Source: Tessaracoccus sp. OH4464_COT-324
GTDB lineage: Bacteria; Actinomycetota; Actinomycetes; Propionibacteriales; Propionibacteriaceae
Direction: 5' to 3'
NCBI RefSeq assembly: GCF_003932855.1
Contig: NZ_RQYZ01000012.1
Location: forward strand, 1 to 64,000
Length of the DNA stretch: 64,000 nucleotides
The notes beneath the pieces are model-generated. The model saw only the letters and a list, made by a program, of their open reading frames with translations. It was not told where the DNA came from and did not search any database. The number at the start of each line of letters is the position of its first letter. Position 1 is the stretch's first letter. A program made the translations under genes and the position numbers. Below, piece after piece: positions 36,169-45,534 of this stretch.

Positions 36169-37679
36169 GAGTCCTCCCCGTTCCTGAGCCGCATCGCCAC
36201 ACGCAAATGCGTCTTCGTCACCCGATCCTCGCCCGCCAGATCTGCCAACGTCCACGCCACGCGAAGGATCTTGTCCACGCCGCGCAGACTCAACGCACCC
36301 AACGCCAAAGAACGATTGATCAGCTCGATCCCCTCAGGCAACGGAAGCTGCTTACGCATGAATGAACCCGCAACCTCACTATTTGTCCGCCAAGGCGTGT
36401 CCTTGAGCCGACGCGACTGCCGCTTCCTCGCCTCCAAAACTCGCTCACGCACCTCGAAGCTACTCTCCCCCGGCTGCTCCGCCGAATCAACAAATCGCTG
36501 AATGGCCGGCAGCCGATGGACAATGTCGACCCGATCGAGGATGGGCCCGCTCAACCTCTCCTGGTACTGCCGGACACGAGCCGGGGCACACGAACACTCC
36601 CTCCCCACGACGCCATGAAAACCGCAAGGGCAGGGGTTGGCAGCCAGCACAAGCTGAAACCGCGCAGGAAAACGAACCTGATGCATAGCCCGCCCGATAC
36701 TCACATAACCGTTTTCCAAAGGCACCCTCAGCGATTCCAACGTCTTCTGGCCAAACTCCGGCCCTTCATCCAGGAAGAGCACACCTCGGTGTGCCAGGCT
36801 GACTGCGCCCGGCCGCACCTCGCGCCCACCCCCACCCACCAAGCTCTGCCTGCTGCAGGTGTGATGAGGATCCTGGTAGGGCGGCCGCGTCATCAACCCG
36901 GCTTCGACGCGCGCCCCGGCCAAGGAGTGCAAAGCAGACACCTCGATCGCCTCGTCCGGCGTGAGTTGCGGCAATATCGTGGGCAGCCTCGACGCCAGCA
37001 TCGTCTTGCCCACCCCGGGCGGCCCTTGGAAGAACAGGTGGTGCCTGCCCGCGGCGGCCACCTCCAGCGCAAACCGGGCCTCCTCGTTGCCCTGTACGTC
37101 AGCCAGATCGGGCTGCATCGCCTCCGGCTCGGGGATAGCTGGGGGCACGTCGTGCACCACTGGCTCCCCAGCCAGGACGCTCAGAGCTTCCAGCAGGCAG
37201 CTAACCGCCCAAACGGTGACTCCGGGAACCAGCTGAGCCTCAGCGAGTTGTTCGGCTGGCACGATCACCGCTTCGAACCCCTGCCTCGCAGCCGCGAGCA
37301 CCAACGGGATCACTCCTCTGACCGGCCGCACCCGGCCGTCGAGCCCCAACTCCCCGAAGATCGCCGTCCTCGGCAGGCGCTCGGGATCGACCGCGTTGCC
37401 GGGTTCAACGCTCATCGCGGCGATGGCTATGGCCAAATCGAAGTGGGTGCCGTGCTTGGGTAGCGACCCAGGAGAGAGGTTCACGGTGACCACACCGTCG
37501 GGCCACTTCTTGCCGGCAGCCTTCACCCCGTGCCGCACCCGCTCCTTCGCTTCGCTCAGCGCAGTGTCGGGCAAACCAACGAACACCGTGCGCGGCAGGT
37601 TCATCGTGGTGGCCGCTTCTATCTCCACCTTCGCACCGACGAGTCCCTGCAGTGCGATACACCAAGTGCTGCAGCTCAT
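36156..37679 (-). CDS. comM: ComM/YifB-family AAA+ ATPase
   Basis: 507 residues from the ATG at 37679, which overlaps yraN by 4 bases. An N-terminal Lon-protease-like (ChlI) domain (about 20-150) precedes a Mg-chelatase AAA+ module: Walker A GPPGVGKTML near residue 220, Walker B GVLFLDEGPEF near 305 (the usual form is DEAPEF), and a C-terminal lid domain. ComM is a branch-migration helicase in natural transformation. The order yraN-comM-dprA is conserved. Confidence 0.94.
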   Translation of the reverse strand: MSCSTWCIALQGLVGAKVEIEAATTMNLPRTVFVGLPDTALSEAKERVRHGVKAAGKKWPDGVVTVNLSPGSLPKHGTHFDLAIAIAAMSVEPGNAVDPERLPRTAIFGELGLDGRVRPVRGVIPLVLAAARQGFEAVIVPAEQLAEAQLVPGVTVWAVSCLLEALSVLAGEPVVHDVPPAIPEPEAMQPDLADVQGNEEARFALEVAAAGRHHLFFQGPPGVGKTMLASRLPTILPQLTPDEAIEVSALHSLAGARVEAGLMTRPPYQDPHHTCSRQSLVGGGGREVRPGAVSLAHRGVLFLDEGPEFGQKTLESLRVPLENGYVSIGRAMHQVRFPARFQLVLAANPCPCGFHGVVGRECSCAPARVRQYQERLSGPILDRVDIVHRLPAIQRFVDSAEQPGESSFEVRERVLEARKRQSRRLKDTPWRTNSEVAGSFMRKQLPLPEGIELINRSLALGALSLRGVDKILRVAWTLADLAGEDRVTKTHLRVAMRLRNGEDSCRI

Positions 37680-38050
37680 GCCGACACCGCCTCCAGATGG
37701 CTGATCTTCCGACCCTCCCGGCCCAGCAGTACACCGACGCCATCGACACGCACCCGGCTTGCCCGCACAGAGTGGGCCTTCATCCACATTCGCGCCAACT
37801 CGTACAGCTTTCGCGCTTTGGCCTGAGTGATCGCCTCAAGCGGCGTGCCAAAACCCAGCCCGGTTCGCGTCTTCACCTCAACGAAGATCAGCGTGCGCGA
37901 GGCGTCGTCAAACGCCACCAAATCAATCTCTCCATGCTGGCAACGCCAGTTTCGGTCGAGTACGCGCAACCCTTTCTCAACCAGATACTCTTCTGCCAGC
38001 CGCTCACCATACCTGCCGAGTGCCTTCGACGGCCTACCCAGTCGAACCAT
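37676..38050 (-). CDS. YraN family (UPF0102) nuclease-like protein
   Basis: 124 residues. The restriction-endonuclease-like core is intact: GEIDLVAFDD near residue 40 and FVEVKTRTG near 56, with the D-ExK metal-site arrangement. The exact role is not known. It carries a very strong AGGAGGTGA ribosome-binding site that can be hidden in a hairpin (see separate entry). First gene of a coupled yraN-comM-dprA unit. Confidence 0.9.
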   Translation of the reverse strand: MVRLGRPSKALGRYGERLAEEYLVEKGLRVLDRNWRCQHGEIDLVAFDDASRTLIFVEVKTRTGLGFGTPLEAITQAKARKLYELARMWMKAHSVRASRVRVDGVGVLLGREGRKISHLEAVSA

Positions 38051-38054
38051 TCGA

Positions 38055-38083
38055 TCACCTCCTGCCCAATAACTAGGAGGTGA
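38055..38083 (-). promoter_or_regulatory. Hairpin sequestering the yraN ribosome-binding site
   Basis: On the minus strand TCACCTCCT (38083-38075) is a perfect 9-bp complement of AGGAGGTGA (38063-38055), with an 11-base loop. The second arm is the Shine-Dalgarno sequence of yraN, 5 bases from its ATG. The first arm equals the anti-SD of 16S rRNA. Folding would block yraN translation. Confidence 0.65.
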
Positions 38084-38100
38084 AGATCCGCTAGCGCCGG

Positions 38101-38109
38101 TTATCCACA
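38101..38109 (+). other. Perfect DnaA-box sequence
   Basis: TTATCCACA, the strongest DnaA-binding consensus, lies in the 65-base gap upstream of yraN. One isolated site could be chance, but its position could let DnaA influence the yraN-comM-dprA promoter. Confidence 0.4.
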
Positions 38110-38115
38110 GAAAAG

Positions 38116-38427
38116 CTACGGGCGATCCGGGATCTGCAGCTCGGAGTGCGCGATCTCCTCGATCGACACGTCACGAAACGTCAGAACCTTCGCCGACTTC
38201 ACGAACCGAGCGGGCCGGTACATATCCCAGACCCAGGCGTCTCCCATCGACACCTCGTAATAGACGTCCCCGCCCTCCGTGCGTACCTTCAAGTCGACGG
38301 CATTGCACAAGTAGAACCGACGCTCTGTCTCCACCGCATACGTGAAGATCCCGACCACGTCCTTGTACTCGCGGTAAAGATCCAGTTCGAGCTTGGCTTC
38401 GTACTCGTCAAGGTCCTCGGCACTCAT
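38116..38427 (-). CDS. DUF2469-family protein
   Basis: 103 residues from the ATG at 38427, which overlaps rnhB by 4 bases. It starts MSAEDLDEYEAKLELDLYRE and contains ERRFYLCNAVDLKVR and WVWDMYRPARFVK, a highly conserved actinobacterial family always found between rnhB and yraN. Function unknown. Confidence 0.93.
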   Translation of the reverse strand: MSAEDLDEYEAKLELDLYREYKDVVGIFTYAVETERRFYLCNAVDLKVRTEGGDVYYEVSMGDAWVWDMYRPARFVKSAKVLTFRDVSIEEIAHSELQIPDRP

Positions 38428-39056
38428 GGGCACAACTCTACTGGGCTGAGGTGCGCACGGGCAGCCCGAACGTTCGCATAGCTCATCCGATGCTCGACCG
38501 AGGGCCCAAACTGCGCCAGTCTGGCCGAGTGCAGCTTCGTGACATACCCCTTGTGCACCTCGAAGCCGTAGTTCGGGTACCGCTTGGCCAGTTCGACCAT
38601 CAAACGATCCCGCGTCACCTTCGCAACAATGGAAGCCGCGCTGACGCAGGCGGCCACCTTATCACCTTTCCACACACCCAGGCTGGGCACCCCCAACCCG
38701 TCCACCGCGAACCCGTCGGAGAGCACGAAACCGGGTCGCTGAGATAACTTGCTGACCGCTCGGCGCAGCCCCTGAATGTCGGCCTCGTGCATGCCCAGGG
38801 CATCGCACTCAGCGGCACTGACCTCCGCCACGGCCCACACCGCACACCCCGTTATCTGGTCATAGAGTCGCTCGCGCTTCCCCGGGCTCAGGGTCTTCGA
38901 GTCTCCCAACCCATCAATCGGCCGATCGGGATCCAGGATGACAGCGGCCGCCACCAGCGGGCCAGCGCAGGCGCCTCGACCCGCCTCGTCGGTGCCAGCT
39001 ATTGGCCCCAAACCGGCCGTCACCAGTGTCGCCTCGAAGTCAAAGCCTCCGCGCAT
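38424..39056 (-). CDS. rnhB: Ribonuclease HII
   Basis: 210 residues. Cleaves RNA in RNA-DNA hybrids, including single ribonucleotides. The catalytic DEAGRG sits in AGTDEAGRGACAGPL near residue 18, with further acidic residues in ADIQGLRRA and ASIVAKVTRD. The ATG overlaps the lepB stop by one base, and its own stop overlaps the DUF2469 start. Confidence 0.95.
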   Translation of the reverse strand: MRGGFDFEATLVTAGLGPIAGTDEAGRGACAGPLVAAAVILDPDRPIDGLGDSKTLSPGKRERLYDQITGCAVWAVAEVSAAECDALGMHEADIQGLRRAVSKLSQRPGFVLSDGFAVDGLGVPSLGVWKGDKVAACVSAASIVAKVTRDRLMVELAKRYPNYGFEVHKGYVTKLHSARLAQFGPSVEHRMSYANVRAARAHLSPVELCP

Positions 39057-39826
39057 CAGCGGCAGGGCTCGACGTGGTTCAGCACGGGCTTCTCGGGCGC
39101 CGGTTCCGCCGGGGCCGGGACTTCCTTAAAAGCCTCCGGCACCCGGAACGTCGCCATCCGATCCAGCGGGGCCACGATGGCCACCGACGCCCCAACCACC
39201 TTCTCAACCGGCACGAAAGCCGTCATGCCCGGCGGATCCCCCTGACGCACGTTGGTCAGTTTGCATCGCGAATCGCTGGACGCGTTGCGGTGGTCACCCA
39301 ACACGAAGACATGCCCGGCTGGCACCACGACATCGAAAACTACTGTGGAGGGCGCGATCTGCACGCCCTGCTCCGAATACAGGTAGGCGGACTCATCCAA
39401 CGCTTGGCCGTTGACCTCGACAAAGCCCTGCTCGTTGACCCGCACGCGGTCCCCCGGCATCCCGATAACCCTTTTGATCAGGTACTCGGTGCTGCTGTTA
39501 GGCAAAACGCCAACGAACTCCAGCGCCTGGATCACCGGGCCGCGTTCCTTGGGCGCATGGCTCAGCCAGCCGCCTGGATCCTCGAACACCACGACGTCCC
39601 CGCGCTCGAAGCCGCCAAACTTCTTCACCGCCACCCGGTCGTTGACCAGTAGTGTGTTCTCCATCGATCCGCTGGGGATCAGGAACATCTGCGCGATGAA
39701 CAGCCTAACGAGCGAAGCGATGACGACCGCCACCGTCACAACCCAGACGGTATCCCAGACCCAGCCACGCACTCTGCGCCCGAAGGTGGGTGGTGACTCG
39801 ATTTCGTCTGGTTTTTCTTCACTCAC
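39056..39826 (-). CDS. lepB: Signal peptidase I
   Basis: 256 residues. A cytoplasmic N-terminus, one membrane segment (about 27-47), then the S26 catalytic domain: Ser-54 in IPSGSMENT, general-base Lys-69 in VAVKKF, and the box E motif VLGDHRNASSDSR near residue 163. It removes signal peptides of exported proteins at the outer membrane face. Conserved neighbour of rplS and rnhB. Confidence 0.94.
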   Translation of the reverse strand: MSEEKPDEIESPPTFGRRVRGWVWDTVWVVTVAVVIASLVRLFIAQMFLIPSGSMENTLLVNDRVAVKKFGGFERGDVVVFEDPGGWLSHAPKERGPVIQALEFVGVLPNSSTEYLIKRVIGMPGDRVRVNEQGFVEVNGQALDESAYLYSEQGVQIAPSTVVFDVVVPAGHVFVLGDHRNASSDSRCKLTNVRQGDPPGMTAFVPVEKVVGASVAIVAPLDRMATFRVPEAFKEVPAPAEPAPEKPVLNHVEPCR

Positions 39827-39851
39827 GATGCCTCATCCTACCCGCAACAGG

Positions 39852-39881
39852 GAGGGCCACCGGGTATTCCCAGTGGCCCTC
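39852..39881 (-). terminator. Hairpin between rplS and lepB
   Basis: GAGGGCCACTGGG and CCCGGTGGCCCTC form a 13-bp stem with one wobble and an AATA loop, just after the rplS stop. There is no T-run, as is common in GC-rich genomes. It may trim or reduce read-through into lepB. Confidence 0.5.
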
Positions 39882-39898
39882 GGTAAAGCTTTGCCAAT

Positions 39899-40249
39899 TC
39901 AGGCGCGCTTCTCCTTGATCTTCGCTGCTTTGCCGCGGAGGCCCCGCAGGTAGTACAACTTGGCGCGCCGCACGTCACCGCGACGCTCGACCTCGATCTT
40001 CTCGATGATCGGGCTGTGCAGCGGGAAGGTACGCTCCACTCCGACGCCGAAGCTCACCTTGCGCACAGTGAAGGCCTCCTGAACGCCACCGGAGTTCTGG
40101 GCAATCACGACACCAGCGAAGACCTGCACGCGCGAGCGGTTGCCTTCGACAACCCTGACGTGTACCTTCACCGAGTCACCGGCGCGGAATTCCGGGCGAT
40201 CCTCCTTCAGAGAAGCCTTGTCGATTTCCTTGATCAGCGGATGAGTCAT
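39899..40249 (-). CDS. rplS: Ribosomal protein L19
   Basis: 116 residues from the ATG at 40249, with GAGG seven bases upstream. [19 protein letters not shown] and the [17 protein letters not shown] end are diagnostic. It lies at the 30S-50S interface. Normally it directly follows trmD; here sdhCAB separates the two and rplS has its own long upstream region. Confidence 0.97.
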   Translation of the reverse strand: MTHPLIKEIDKASLKEDRPEFRAGDSVKVHVRVVEGNRSRVQVFAGVVIAQNSGGVQEAFTVRKVSFGVGVERTFPLHSPIIEKIEVERRGDVRRAKLYYLRGLRGKAAKIKEKRA

Positions 40250-40429
40250 GTTAATCCTCGTCAGTGCCACAGGTCACCGCGGTCGTAGTTCGCCGGCCGC
40301 CTGGTCAACCCCCCTGTGGCAGGAGCCAGACACACCGTCGGACGCCCTAACGGGCATCAGCTGCCAATGATGCCAGAAAACCCGGTGCCCCGCATAATCC
40401 TGCTGTGGGGCGCGCACCCGGCTACCTGA
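40250..40429 (-). promoter_or_regulatory. rplS upstream region with inverted repeats
   Basis: About 180 bases without a gene. CCACAGG (40319-40313) can pair with CCTGTGG (40273-40267), enclosing the leader just before rplS. GGCATCA and TGATGCC (40374-40353) form another 7-bp hairpin. I could not place a clear promoter. It may be an autoregulatory ribosomal-protein leader. Confidence 0.35.
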
Positions 40430-40479
40430 ACGGCAGTGGGCGGCGACCAGCCCAAAGACTTGCCACCGCCCACTGCCGT
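40430..40479 (-). terminator. Terminator-like hairpin after sdhB
   Basis: Perfect 14-bp inverted repeat (40430-40443 with 40466-40479) and a 22-base loop, beginning 8 bases after the sdhB stop. It likely ends or protects the sdhCAB transcript. Confidence 0.55.
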
Positions 40480-40486
40480 GTGACGA

Positions 40487-41236
40487 TTACTTGCCGTCGC
40501 CCTTGAACATCGCCTTCATGAGGTCGCGGTTCAACTGCGAGATGGACGCAAGCGGGATGCCCTTCGGGCAGACCTCAGCGCACTCACCAATGTTAGTGCA
40601 GTTGCCGAAGCCCTCGGCGTCGTGCTGAGCCACCATCGACTTGACACGCCGGTAACGCTCCGGCTGGCCCTGGGGAAGCATCGCGAGGTGCGTGATCTTC
40701 GCGGAGGTGAACAGCATGGCGGAACTGTTCGGGCAAGCCGCGACGCAAGCGCCGCAACCGATGCAGGTGGCGTTGTCGAAAGCGACGTCCGCTTCCCGCT
40801 TCGGGGCGGGGGTCGCGTGCGCATCGGGAGCGGAGCCCGTGTTCGACGAGATGTAGCCGCCAGCAGCAATGATCCTGTCCAGCGCCGTGCGATCCACGAC
40901 GAGGTCCTTGATGACCGGGAACGGGCCGGCCTGCCACGGCTCGATGTCGATCGTCGCCCCATCGGAGAACGATCGCATGTGCAGCTGGCAGGTGGTGGTC
41001 ACCTCGGGTCCGTGCGCGATGCCGTTGATGACGAGCGAGCACATACCGCAGATGCCTTCCCGGCAGTCATGGTCGAAGGCCACCGGCTCTTCATTCTTCT
41101 CCGTGAGTTGCTCGTTCAGCATGTCGAGCATCTCGAGGAAAGACATGTCCTCGGACACGTTGTCGAGCAGGTACTCGACCATCTTTCCCTGGGCGTCGGT
41201 GGAGGCCTGACGCCAAATGCGCAGCTTCAGCTTCAC
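40487..41236 (-). CDS. sdhB: Succinate dehydrogenase / fumarate reductase iron-sulfur subunit
   Basis: 249 residues. The N-terminal [2Fe-2S] ferredoxin domain has [10 protein letters not shown] near residue 58 and a later Cys. The C-terminal part has [13 protein letters not shown] near 157 for [4Fe-4S] and further cysteines ([15 protein letters not shown]) for [3Fe-4S]. It carries electrons between SdhA and the heme subunit at the inner face of the membrane. Its ATG overlaps sdhA by 4 bases. Confidence 0.95.
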   Translation of the reverse strand: MKLKLRIWRQASTDAQGKMVEYLLDNVSEDMSFLEMLDMLNEQLTEKNEEPVAFDHDCREGICGMCSLVINGIAHGPEVTTTCQLHMRSFSDGATIDIEPWQAGPFPVIKDLVVDRTALDRIIAAGGYISSNTGSAPDAHATPAPKREADVAFDNATCIGCGACVAACPNSSAMLFTSAKITHLAMLPQGQPERYRRVKSMVAQHDAEGFGNCTNIGECAEVCPKGIPLASISQLNRDLMKAMFKGDGK

Positions 41237-43236
41237 TTGTAACTCCGTTGCTTCAGTTCGATTGCCTTGTAGTTCAGGTCCTCACGGTGCAGCACCGGCT
41301 TGGCGCCGTCGCCGCCCCATTCCCACGCCGCGACGTAGAGGAACTCGTCGTCGTGACGCAGCGCCTCACCGTCCTCGGTCTGCGACTCAGCGCGGAAGTG
41401 GCCACCGCAGGACTCGCGACGGTGCAGCGCGTCGATGCACATCAGCTCGCCCAGCTCCATGAAGTCAGCAACCCGGCCGGCCTTCTCCAGCGCCTGGTTG
41501 AAATCCTCATTTTTGCCCGTGACGCGGACGTTGCGCCAGAACTCCTCGCGCAGCTCGCGGATCAGGCCGATTGCCTTCTGCAGGCCGGCCTCAGTGCGCT
41601 CCATCCCGCAGTACTCCCACATGATGTGGCCCAGTTCCTTGTGGAAGGAGTCAACCGAGCGGGTGCCCTGGATGGACAGCAGCTTGTCGATGCGGCCCTT
41701 GGCGGATTCGAAGGCCTCCACAACCGCGGGATGGTTGTCGGGCAGCTTCTCGAACGGGGCATCAGCGAGGTAGTCGTTGATGGTGTTCGGGAGCACGAAG
41801 TAGCCGTCGGCCAGGCCCTGCATCAGCGCCGAGGCGCCCAAGCGGTTGGCGCCGTGATCGGAGAAGTTGGCCTCGCCGGTGACGAACATGCCGGGGATGG
41901 TGGACATGAGGTCGTAATCCACCCACAGACCACCCATGGTGTAGTGCACGGCCGGGTAGATGCGCATCGGCACCTCGTAGGGGTTCTCCCCGGTGATGCG
42001 CTGGTACATGTCGAAGAGGTTTCCGTACTTCGCCTCGACGGCCTTCTGACCCATCCGGTTGATGGCGTCGGAGAAGTCGAGGTAGACGCCGCGCCGCACC
42101 TGCTTGGTGGAGCCGTCGGGCTGCTTCTCCGTGATCGCCGGACCAACGCCACGGCCCTCGTCGCACATGTTCTTCGCCTGCCGCGACGCGATGTCGCGCG
42201 GCACCAGGTTGCCGAACGCCGGGTAGATGCGCTCCAGGTAGTAGTCGCGCGCCTCCTCCGGAATCTGACGCGGATCCTTCGCGCAGTCATCCGCCTTCTT
42301 CGGCACCCAGATGCGGCCATCGTTGCGCAGCGATTCGCTCATCAGGGTGAGCTTCGACTGCTGGTCGCCATGCACCGGAATGCAGGTGGGGTGAATCTGG
42401 GTGTAGCAGGGGTTGCCGAAGTAGGCACCCTTGCGGTGCGCACGCCAGGCCGCAGTGACGTTGCAGCCCATCGCGTTGGTGGACAAGAAGAACACGTTGC
42501 CGTATCCGCCGGTGGCCAGCACGACGGCGTCCGCGGTCCAGGTCTCCACCTTGCCGCTGACCATATCGCGGGTGACGATGCCGCGAGCGCGGCCATCAGC
42601 GACGATGAGTTCCACCATCTCATGGCGTGGGTACATCTTGACGGTGCCCGCATTGACCTGACGCTCAAGCTGCTGGTAAGCGCCGATCAACAGCTGCTGA
42701 CCCGTTTGGCCGCGGGCGTAGAAGGTGCGCTGCACCTGGACGCCACCGAACGATCGGGTGTCCAGCAGACCGCCGTACTCGCGCGCGAAGGGAACACCCT
42801 GCGCAACGCACTGGTCAATGATGTTCGCCGAGACCTCGGCCAGGCGGTAGACGTTGGTCTCCCGAGCCCGGTAGTCGCCGCCCTTGACTGTGTCGTAGAA
42901 CAAGCGGTGCGTCGAGTCGTTGTCGTTGCGGTAGTTCTTGGCAGCGTTGATACCGCCCTGCGCAGCGATGGAGTGGGCACGACGCGGGGAATCCTGGTAG
43001 CAGAAGTTCAGGACGTTGTAGCCGGCCTCGCCGAGCGTCGCGGCCGCCGCGCCACCAGCCAGGCCAGTGCCGACGATGATGACGGACAGCTTGCGGCGGT
43101 TGGCCGGGTTGACCAAGCGGGCCTGGAACTTGCGTGTGGACCACACCTTGTCGATCTCCACTTTCGGGGCCTTGGTGTCCTCGATGGGCTCGCCAACGGT
43201 GTAGTAGTTAAGAGCAACATCAGTCATGAGTTTCAT
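41233..43236 (-). CDS. sdhA: Succinate dehydrogenase / fumarate reductase flavoprotein subunit
   Basis: 667 residues from the ATG at 43236, which overlaps the sdhC stop by 4 bases; upstream extension is only sdhC in another frame. The FAD-binding motif is [13 protein letters not shown] near residue 52. The covalent-FAD histidine region is [15 protein letters not shown] near 87, and the substrate-site part is [11 protein letters not shown] near 425. The enzyme interconverts succinate and fumarate. In propionate-forming actinobacteria it works as fumarate reductase in the Wood-Werkman cycle, which is a reasonable guess here. Confidence 0.95.
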   Translation of the reverse strand: MKLMTDVALNYYTVGEPIEDTKAPKVEIDKVWSTRKFQARLVNPANRRKLSVIIVGTGLAGGAAAATLGEAGYNVLNFCYQDSPRRAHSIAAQGGINAAKNYRNDNDSTHRLFYDTVKGGDYRARETNVYRLAEVSANIIDQCVAQGVPFAREYGGLLDTRSFGGVQVQRTFYARGQTGQQLLIGAYQQLERQVNAGTVKMYPRHEMVELIVADGRARGIVTRDMVSGKVETWTADAVVLATGGYGNVFFLSTNAMGCNVTAAWRAHRKGAYFGNPCYTQIHPTCIPVHGDQQSKLTLMSESLRNDGRIWVPKKADDCAKDPRQIPEEARDYYLERIYPAFGNLVPRDIASRQAKNMCDEGRGVGPAITEKQPDGSTKQVRRGVYLDFSDAINRMGQKAVEAKYGNLFDMYQRITGENPYEVPMRIYPAVHYTMGGLWVDYDLMSTIPGMFVTGEANFSDHGANRLGASALMQGLADGYFVLPNTINDYLADAPFEKLPDNHPAVVEAFESAKGRIDKLLSIQGTRSVDSFHKELGHIMWEYCGMERTEAGLQKAIGLIRELREEFWRNVRVTGKNEDFNQALEKAGRVADFMELGELMCIDALHRRESCGGHFRAESQTEDGEALRHDDEFLYVAAWEWGGDGAKPVLHREDLNYKAIELKQRSYK

Positions 43237-43943
43237 CCAATCCAGCCGACGAAGACGGACACCGGCATGATCATGAAGCCGACGTAGAGGACGACGGCCA
43301 CGAACATTGCGAGACAGTTGAGGATCTTGCGCGACTTGGCCGACAGGTTGAGGCCGAGCGTGGCGAACGCGCTCCAGAAGCCGTGCCGGATGTGCATGCA
43401 CACGAGCACCATCCAAACGGCGTACAGCGCGACGAACCAGGGCTGAGTGAAGGCGTGAACGACCATCTTGAAGGGGCTTTCCAGGTCGCCGCCGAACTGC
43501 CCGGGAATCACGGTGAACTGCAGCAGGTGCACGATGAGGCCGAGCAACACGATAATGCCGCCCCAACGCATCGTGCGGGCCGAGTAGGTCTGCGCGAGCC
43601 TAGCGGTGTTCTGATAACCAGGGCCGGCCGCCTTGGCCGAACGCTGCCACAGCGTCACCGCCGACCAGAAGTGCAGCACGATGGCCAGCAGGAGCGCCGC
43701 GCGGAACACCCAGATGAACGTGCCTGCCGGCATGATCGGGTACAGGATGCCGCCGTCTTCGGTGGCGCCCTTGAGCCAGTGCGCGTAGTGGTCGAAAGCG
43801 TGGGCGCCCAAGAACATCTTGAGGTTGCCGTACATGTGCATGAGCAGGAAGCCGATCATGATCAGGCCGGTCACCGCCATGATGAACTTCCTGACCACAG
43901 TCGAGCGCAGTGCTCGCTGATGAGTTGTCAATGTAGTCGTCAC
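43233..43943 (-). CDS. sdhC: Succinate dehydrogenase cytochrome b subunit (fused C/D type)
   Basis: About 236 residues from a GTG at 43943. Five membrane helices are expected (near 20-42, 68-92, 115-137, 160-182 and 205-228), the type-B architecture of Bacillus and Wolinella enzymes that binds heme b and quinone. Several histidines (LLMHMYG, VLHFWS, VHLLQF, MHIRHG) are likely heme ligands. A TAAAGT hexamer ends 7 bases before the GTG, so a leaderless message is possible. The alternative TTG start is 18 bases upstream. Confidence 0.92.
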   Translation of the reverse strand: MTTTLTTHQRALRSTVVRKFIMAVTGLIMIGFLLMHMYGNLKMFLGAHAFDHYAHWLKGATEDGGILYPIMPAGTFIWVFRAALLLAIVLHFWSAVTLWQRSAKAAGPGYQNTARLAQTYSARTMRWGGIIVLLGLIVHLLQFTVIPGQFGGDLESPFKMVVHAFTQPWFVALYAVWMVLVCMHIRHGFWSAFATLGLNLSAKSRKILNCLAMFVAVVLYVGFMIMPVSVFVGWIG

Positions 43944-43961
43944 GAGCCGTACTTTATCCAA

Positions 43962-44080
43962 TAAACCCGACGCTTGCGGACGCCGGGCCCACTTTTAATA
44001 ACAATTTCAGAGCCCACCCGACAAGGCAATTTTCAGCACGTTGGCCTATCTTAAATATCTGGAAAATGAATCCCTGAAAC
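43962..44080. other. AT-rich spacer between trmD and sdhC
   Basis: Distinctly AT-rich for this genome, holding the sdhCAB promoter region and the end of the trmD transcript. No gene. Confidence 0.5.
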
Positions 44081-44776
44081 TCAATCCAACAGGTCCGGAC
44101 GTCGCTGACGCGTGCGCTCCTCCGCCCGCTCACGGCGCCAGCGAGCGATGAGCGCGTGATTGCCGCTCAGCAGGATTTCGGGAACCTCTCGGCCCCGCCA
44201 GACAGGGGGCTTGGTGTAGTTGGGATACTCAAGCAGGGAGTCGTGACCCAGCGAATGGCTCTCCTCCCGCAGCGACTCCGGATTGCCGATGACGCCTGGG
44301 ATCAGCCTGGTCAGCGCCTCGATCATCGCCAGCGCCGCAACCTCCCCACCGTTCAGGACATAGTCGCCAAGGCTCACCTCGAATGTCTCGTAGCGCTCAT
44401 GGCAGTGCTCCAGCACACGCTGATCGATGCCCTCATAGCGTCCGCAGGCGAACACCAGATGTTGACGCTCGGCCAACTCGTGGGCCGTGCCCTGGGTGAA
44501 GGGCCTGCCCGCCGGCGTCGGAATCACGACGGTCATCGGCGCGCCTGCCGAGGCCTCGATGCCATCCAGCGCCTCTCCCCAGGGTTCGGGCTTCATCACC
44601 ATGCCCGCCCCCCCGCCATAGGGGGTGTCGTCCGTTGTGCGATGCCTGTCGTGAGTCCAGTCCCGCAGGTCGTGCACGCGGACGTCGAGGATCCCAGCCG
44701 AGATTGCCTTGCCGACGAGGCTGAGCCTCAGCGGCGCGAAGTAGTCGGGAAAAATGGAGACGACGTCAATGCGCAT
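44081..44776 (-). CDS. trmD: tRNA (guanine-37-N1)-methyltransferase
   Basis: 231 residues from the ATG at 44776. Forms m1G37 next to the anticodon and prevents frameshifting. SPOUT-class knot motifs are present: [17 protein letters not shown] near residue 50, [11 protein letters not shown] near 110, [13 protein letters not shown] near 132 and a knot end near [11 protein letters not shown]. Separated from rimM by one base. Confidence 0.96.
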   Translation of the reverse strand: MRIDVVSIFPDYFAPLRLSLVGKAISAGILDVRVHDLRDWTHDRHRTTDDTPYGGGAGMVMKPEPWGEALDGIEASAGAPMTVVIPTPAGRPFTQGTAHELAERQHLVFACGRYEGIDQRVLEHCHERYETFEVSLGDYVLNGGEVAALAMIEALTRLIPGVIGNPESLREESHSLGHDSLLEYPNYTKPPVWRGREVPEILLSGNHALIARWRRERAEERTRQRRPDLLD

Positions 44777-44777
44777 C

Positions 44778-45287
44778 TCAGATGTCCTCCAGCAGCCCTT
44801 GCACATCTGCCAGGCGGACGAAACCGCCCGCGATATCCACGACGGGCACCAGTTGGGCGACAAATGGCACCATCCGACGCTGACCGTCTACGTCGACCAG
44901 TAGCAGGTCCTGTGCGGGCAGGTGCGCCACCTCGGAGATCGTGCCCCGCACGGCGCCCGACGCGTCCTGCACGGCGAGGCCGATCAGCTGCCGATCAAAG
45001 AACTCATCTTTTCCGCTGGGCTGTTCCTCCTCGTCCACATCGACGAAGAGTTGTTGCCCGGTGAGCGCCTCGACCACGGTTCGATCGCTCAGCCCAACAA
45101 AAGAGAGCAGGAGGCGGCCGCCGTGCCAGCGCACGGCAGCCACCTCCAACACTGTTCCATCGCCACAGCGCAGCTTCACTCCCTTGGCGAAACGGCGGTG
45201 CGGCTCGTCGGTTGTCACGTGGATCGCGACGTCGCCACGGATCCCGTGAGCGCGACCGATCCTTCCAACAACGACTTCGATGCTCAT
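44778..45287 (-). CDS. rimM: 16S rRNA processing protein RimM
   Basis: 169 residues. N-terminal RimM beta-barrel ([17 protein letters not shown]) and C-terminal PRC-barrel (about 95-169, [14 protein letters not shown]). It assists maturation of the 30S head domain. It overlaps khpA by 4 bases and is followed at once by trmD. Confidence 0.94.
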   Translation of the reverse strand: MSIEVVVGRIGRAHGIRGDVAIHVTTDEPHRRFAKGVKLRCGDGTVLEVAAVRWHGGRLLLSFVGLSDRTVVEALTGQQLFVDVDEEEQPSGKDEFFDRQLIGLAVQDASGAVRGTISEVAHLPAQDLLLVDVDGQRRMVPFVAQLVPVVDIAGGFVRLADVQGLLEDI

Positions 45288-45532
45288 CGACGGCGCGGAC
45301 GATCCACGTCGACGAAGTCGACCCGGATCTGTTCCTTGCCGGCCAAGGCCCCGATCACGGTACGCAACGCCGAAGCGGTACGCCCCTGTCGACCGATAAC
45401 CTTGCCCACGTCGTCCGGATGGACGCGGACCTCAAGCAGCCGCCCACGGCGGAGGTCCTTGTCACGAACGGTGACATCATCGGGGTTGGCGACAATGCCA
45501 GCGACGAGGTGTTCGAGTGCGTCGGCGAGCAC
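45284..45532 (-). CDS. khpA: KH-domain RNA-binding protein KhpA
   Basis: 82 residues, a single type II KH domain with the GxxG-type loop in VIGRQGRTASALRTV near residue 45. KhpA-type proteins bind small RNAs and mRNA. Conserved between rpsP and rimM. Confidence 0.92.
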   Translation of the reverse strand: MLADALEHLVAGIVANPDDVTVRDKDLRRGRLLEVRVHPDDVGKVIGRQGRTASALRTVIGALAGKEQIRVDFVDVDRPRRR

Positions 45533-45534
45533 TG

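Noticed and set aside
36780-36800. ComM Walker B change (DEGPEF instead of DEAPEF) as inactivating
   Set aside because: The catalytic Asp-Glu pair is intact and Ala to Gly is mild.
41248-43287. Very long plus-strand frame opposite sdhA
   Set aside because: Long antisense frames are expected in GC-rich genes. sdhA on the other strand is certain and the antisense product is Val/Ala/Arg-rich with no domains.
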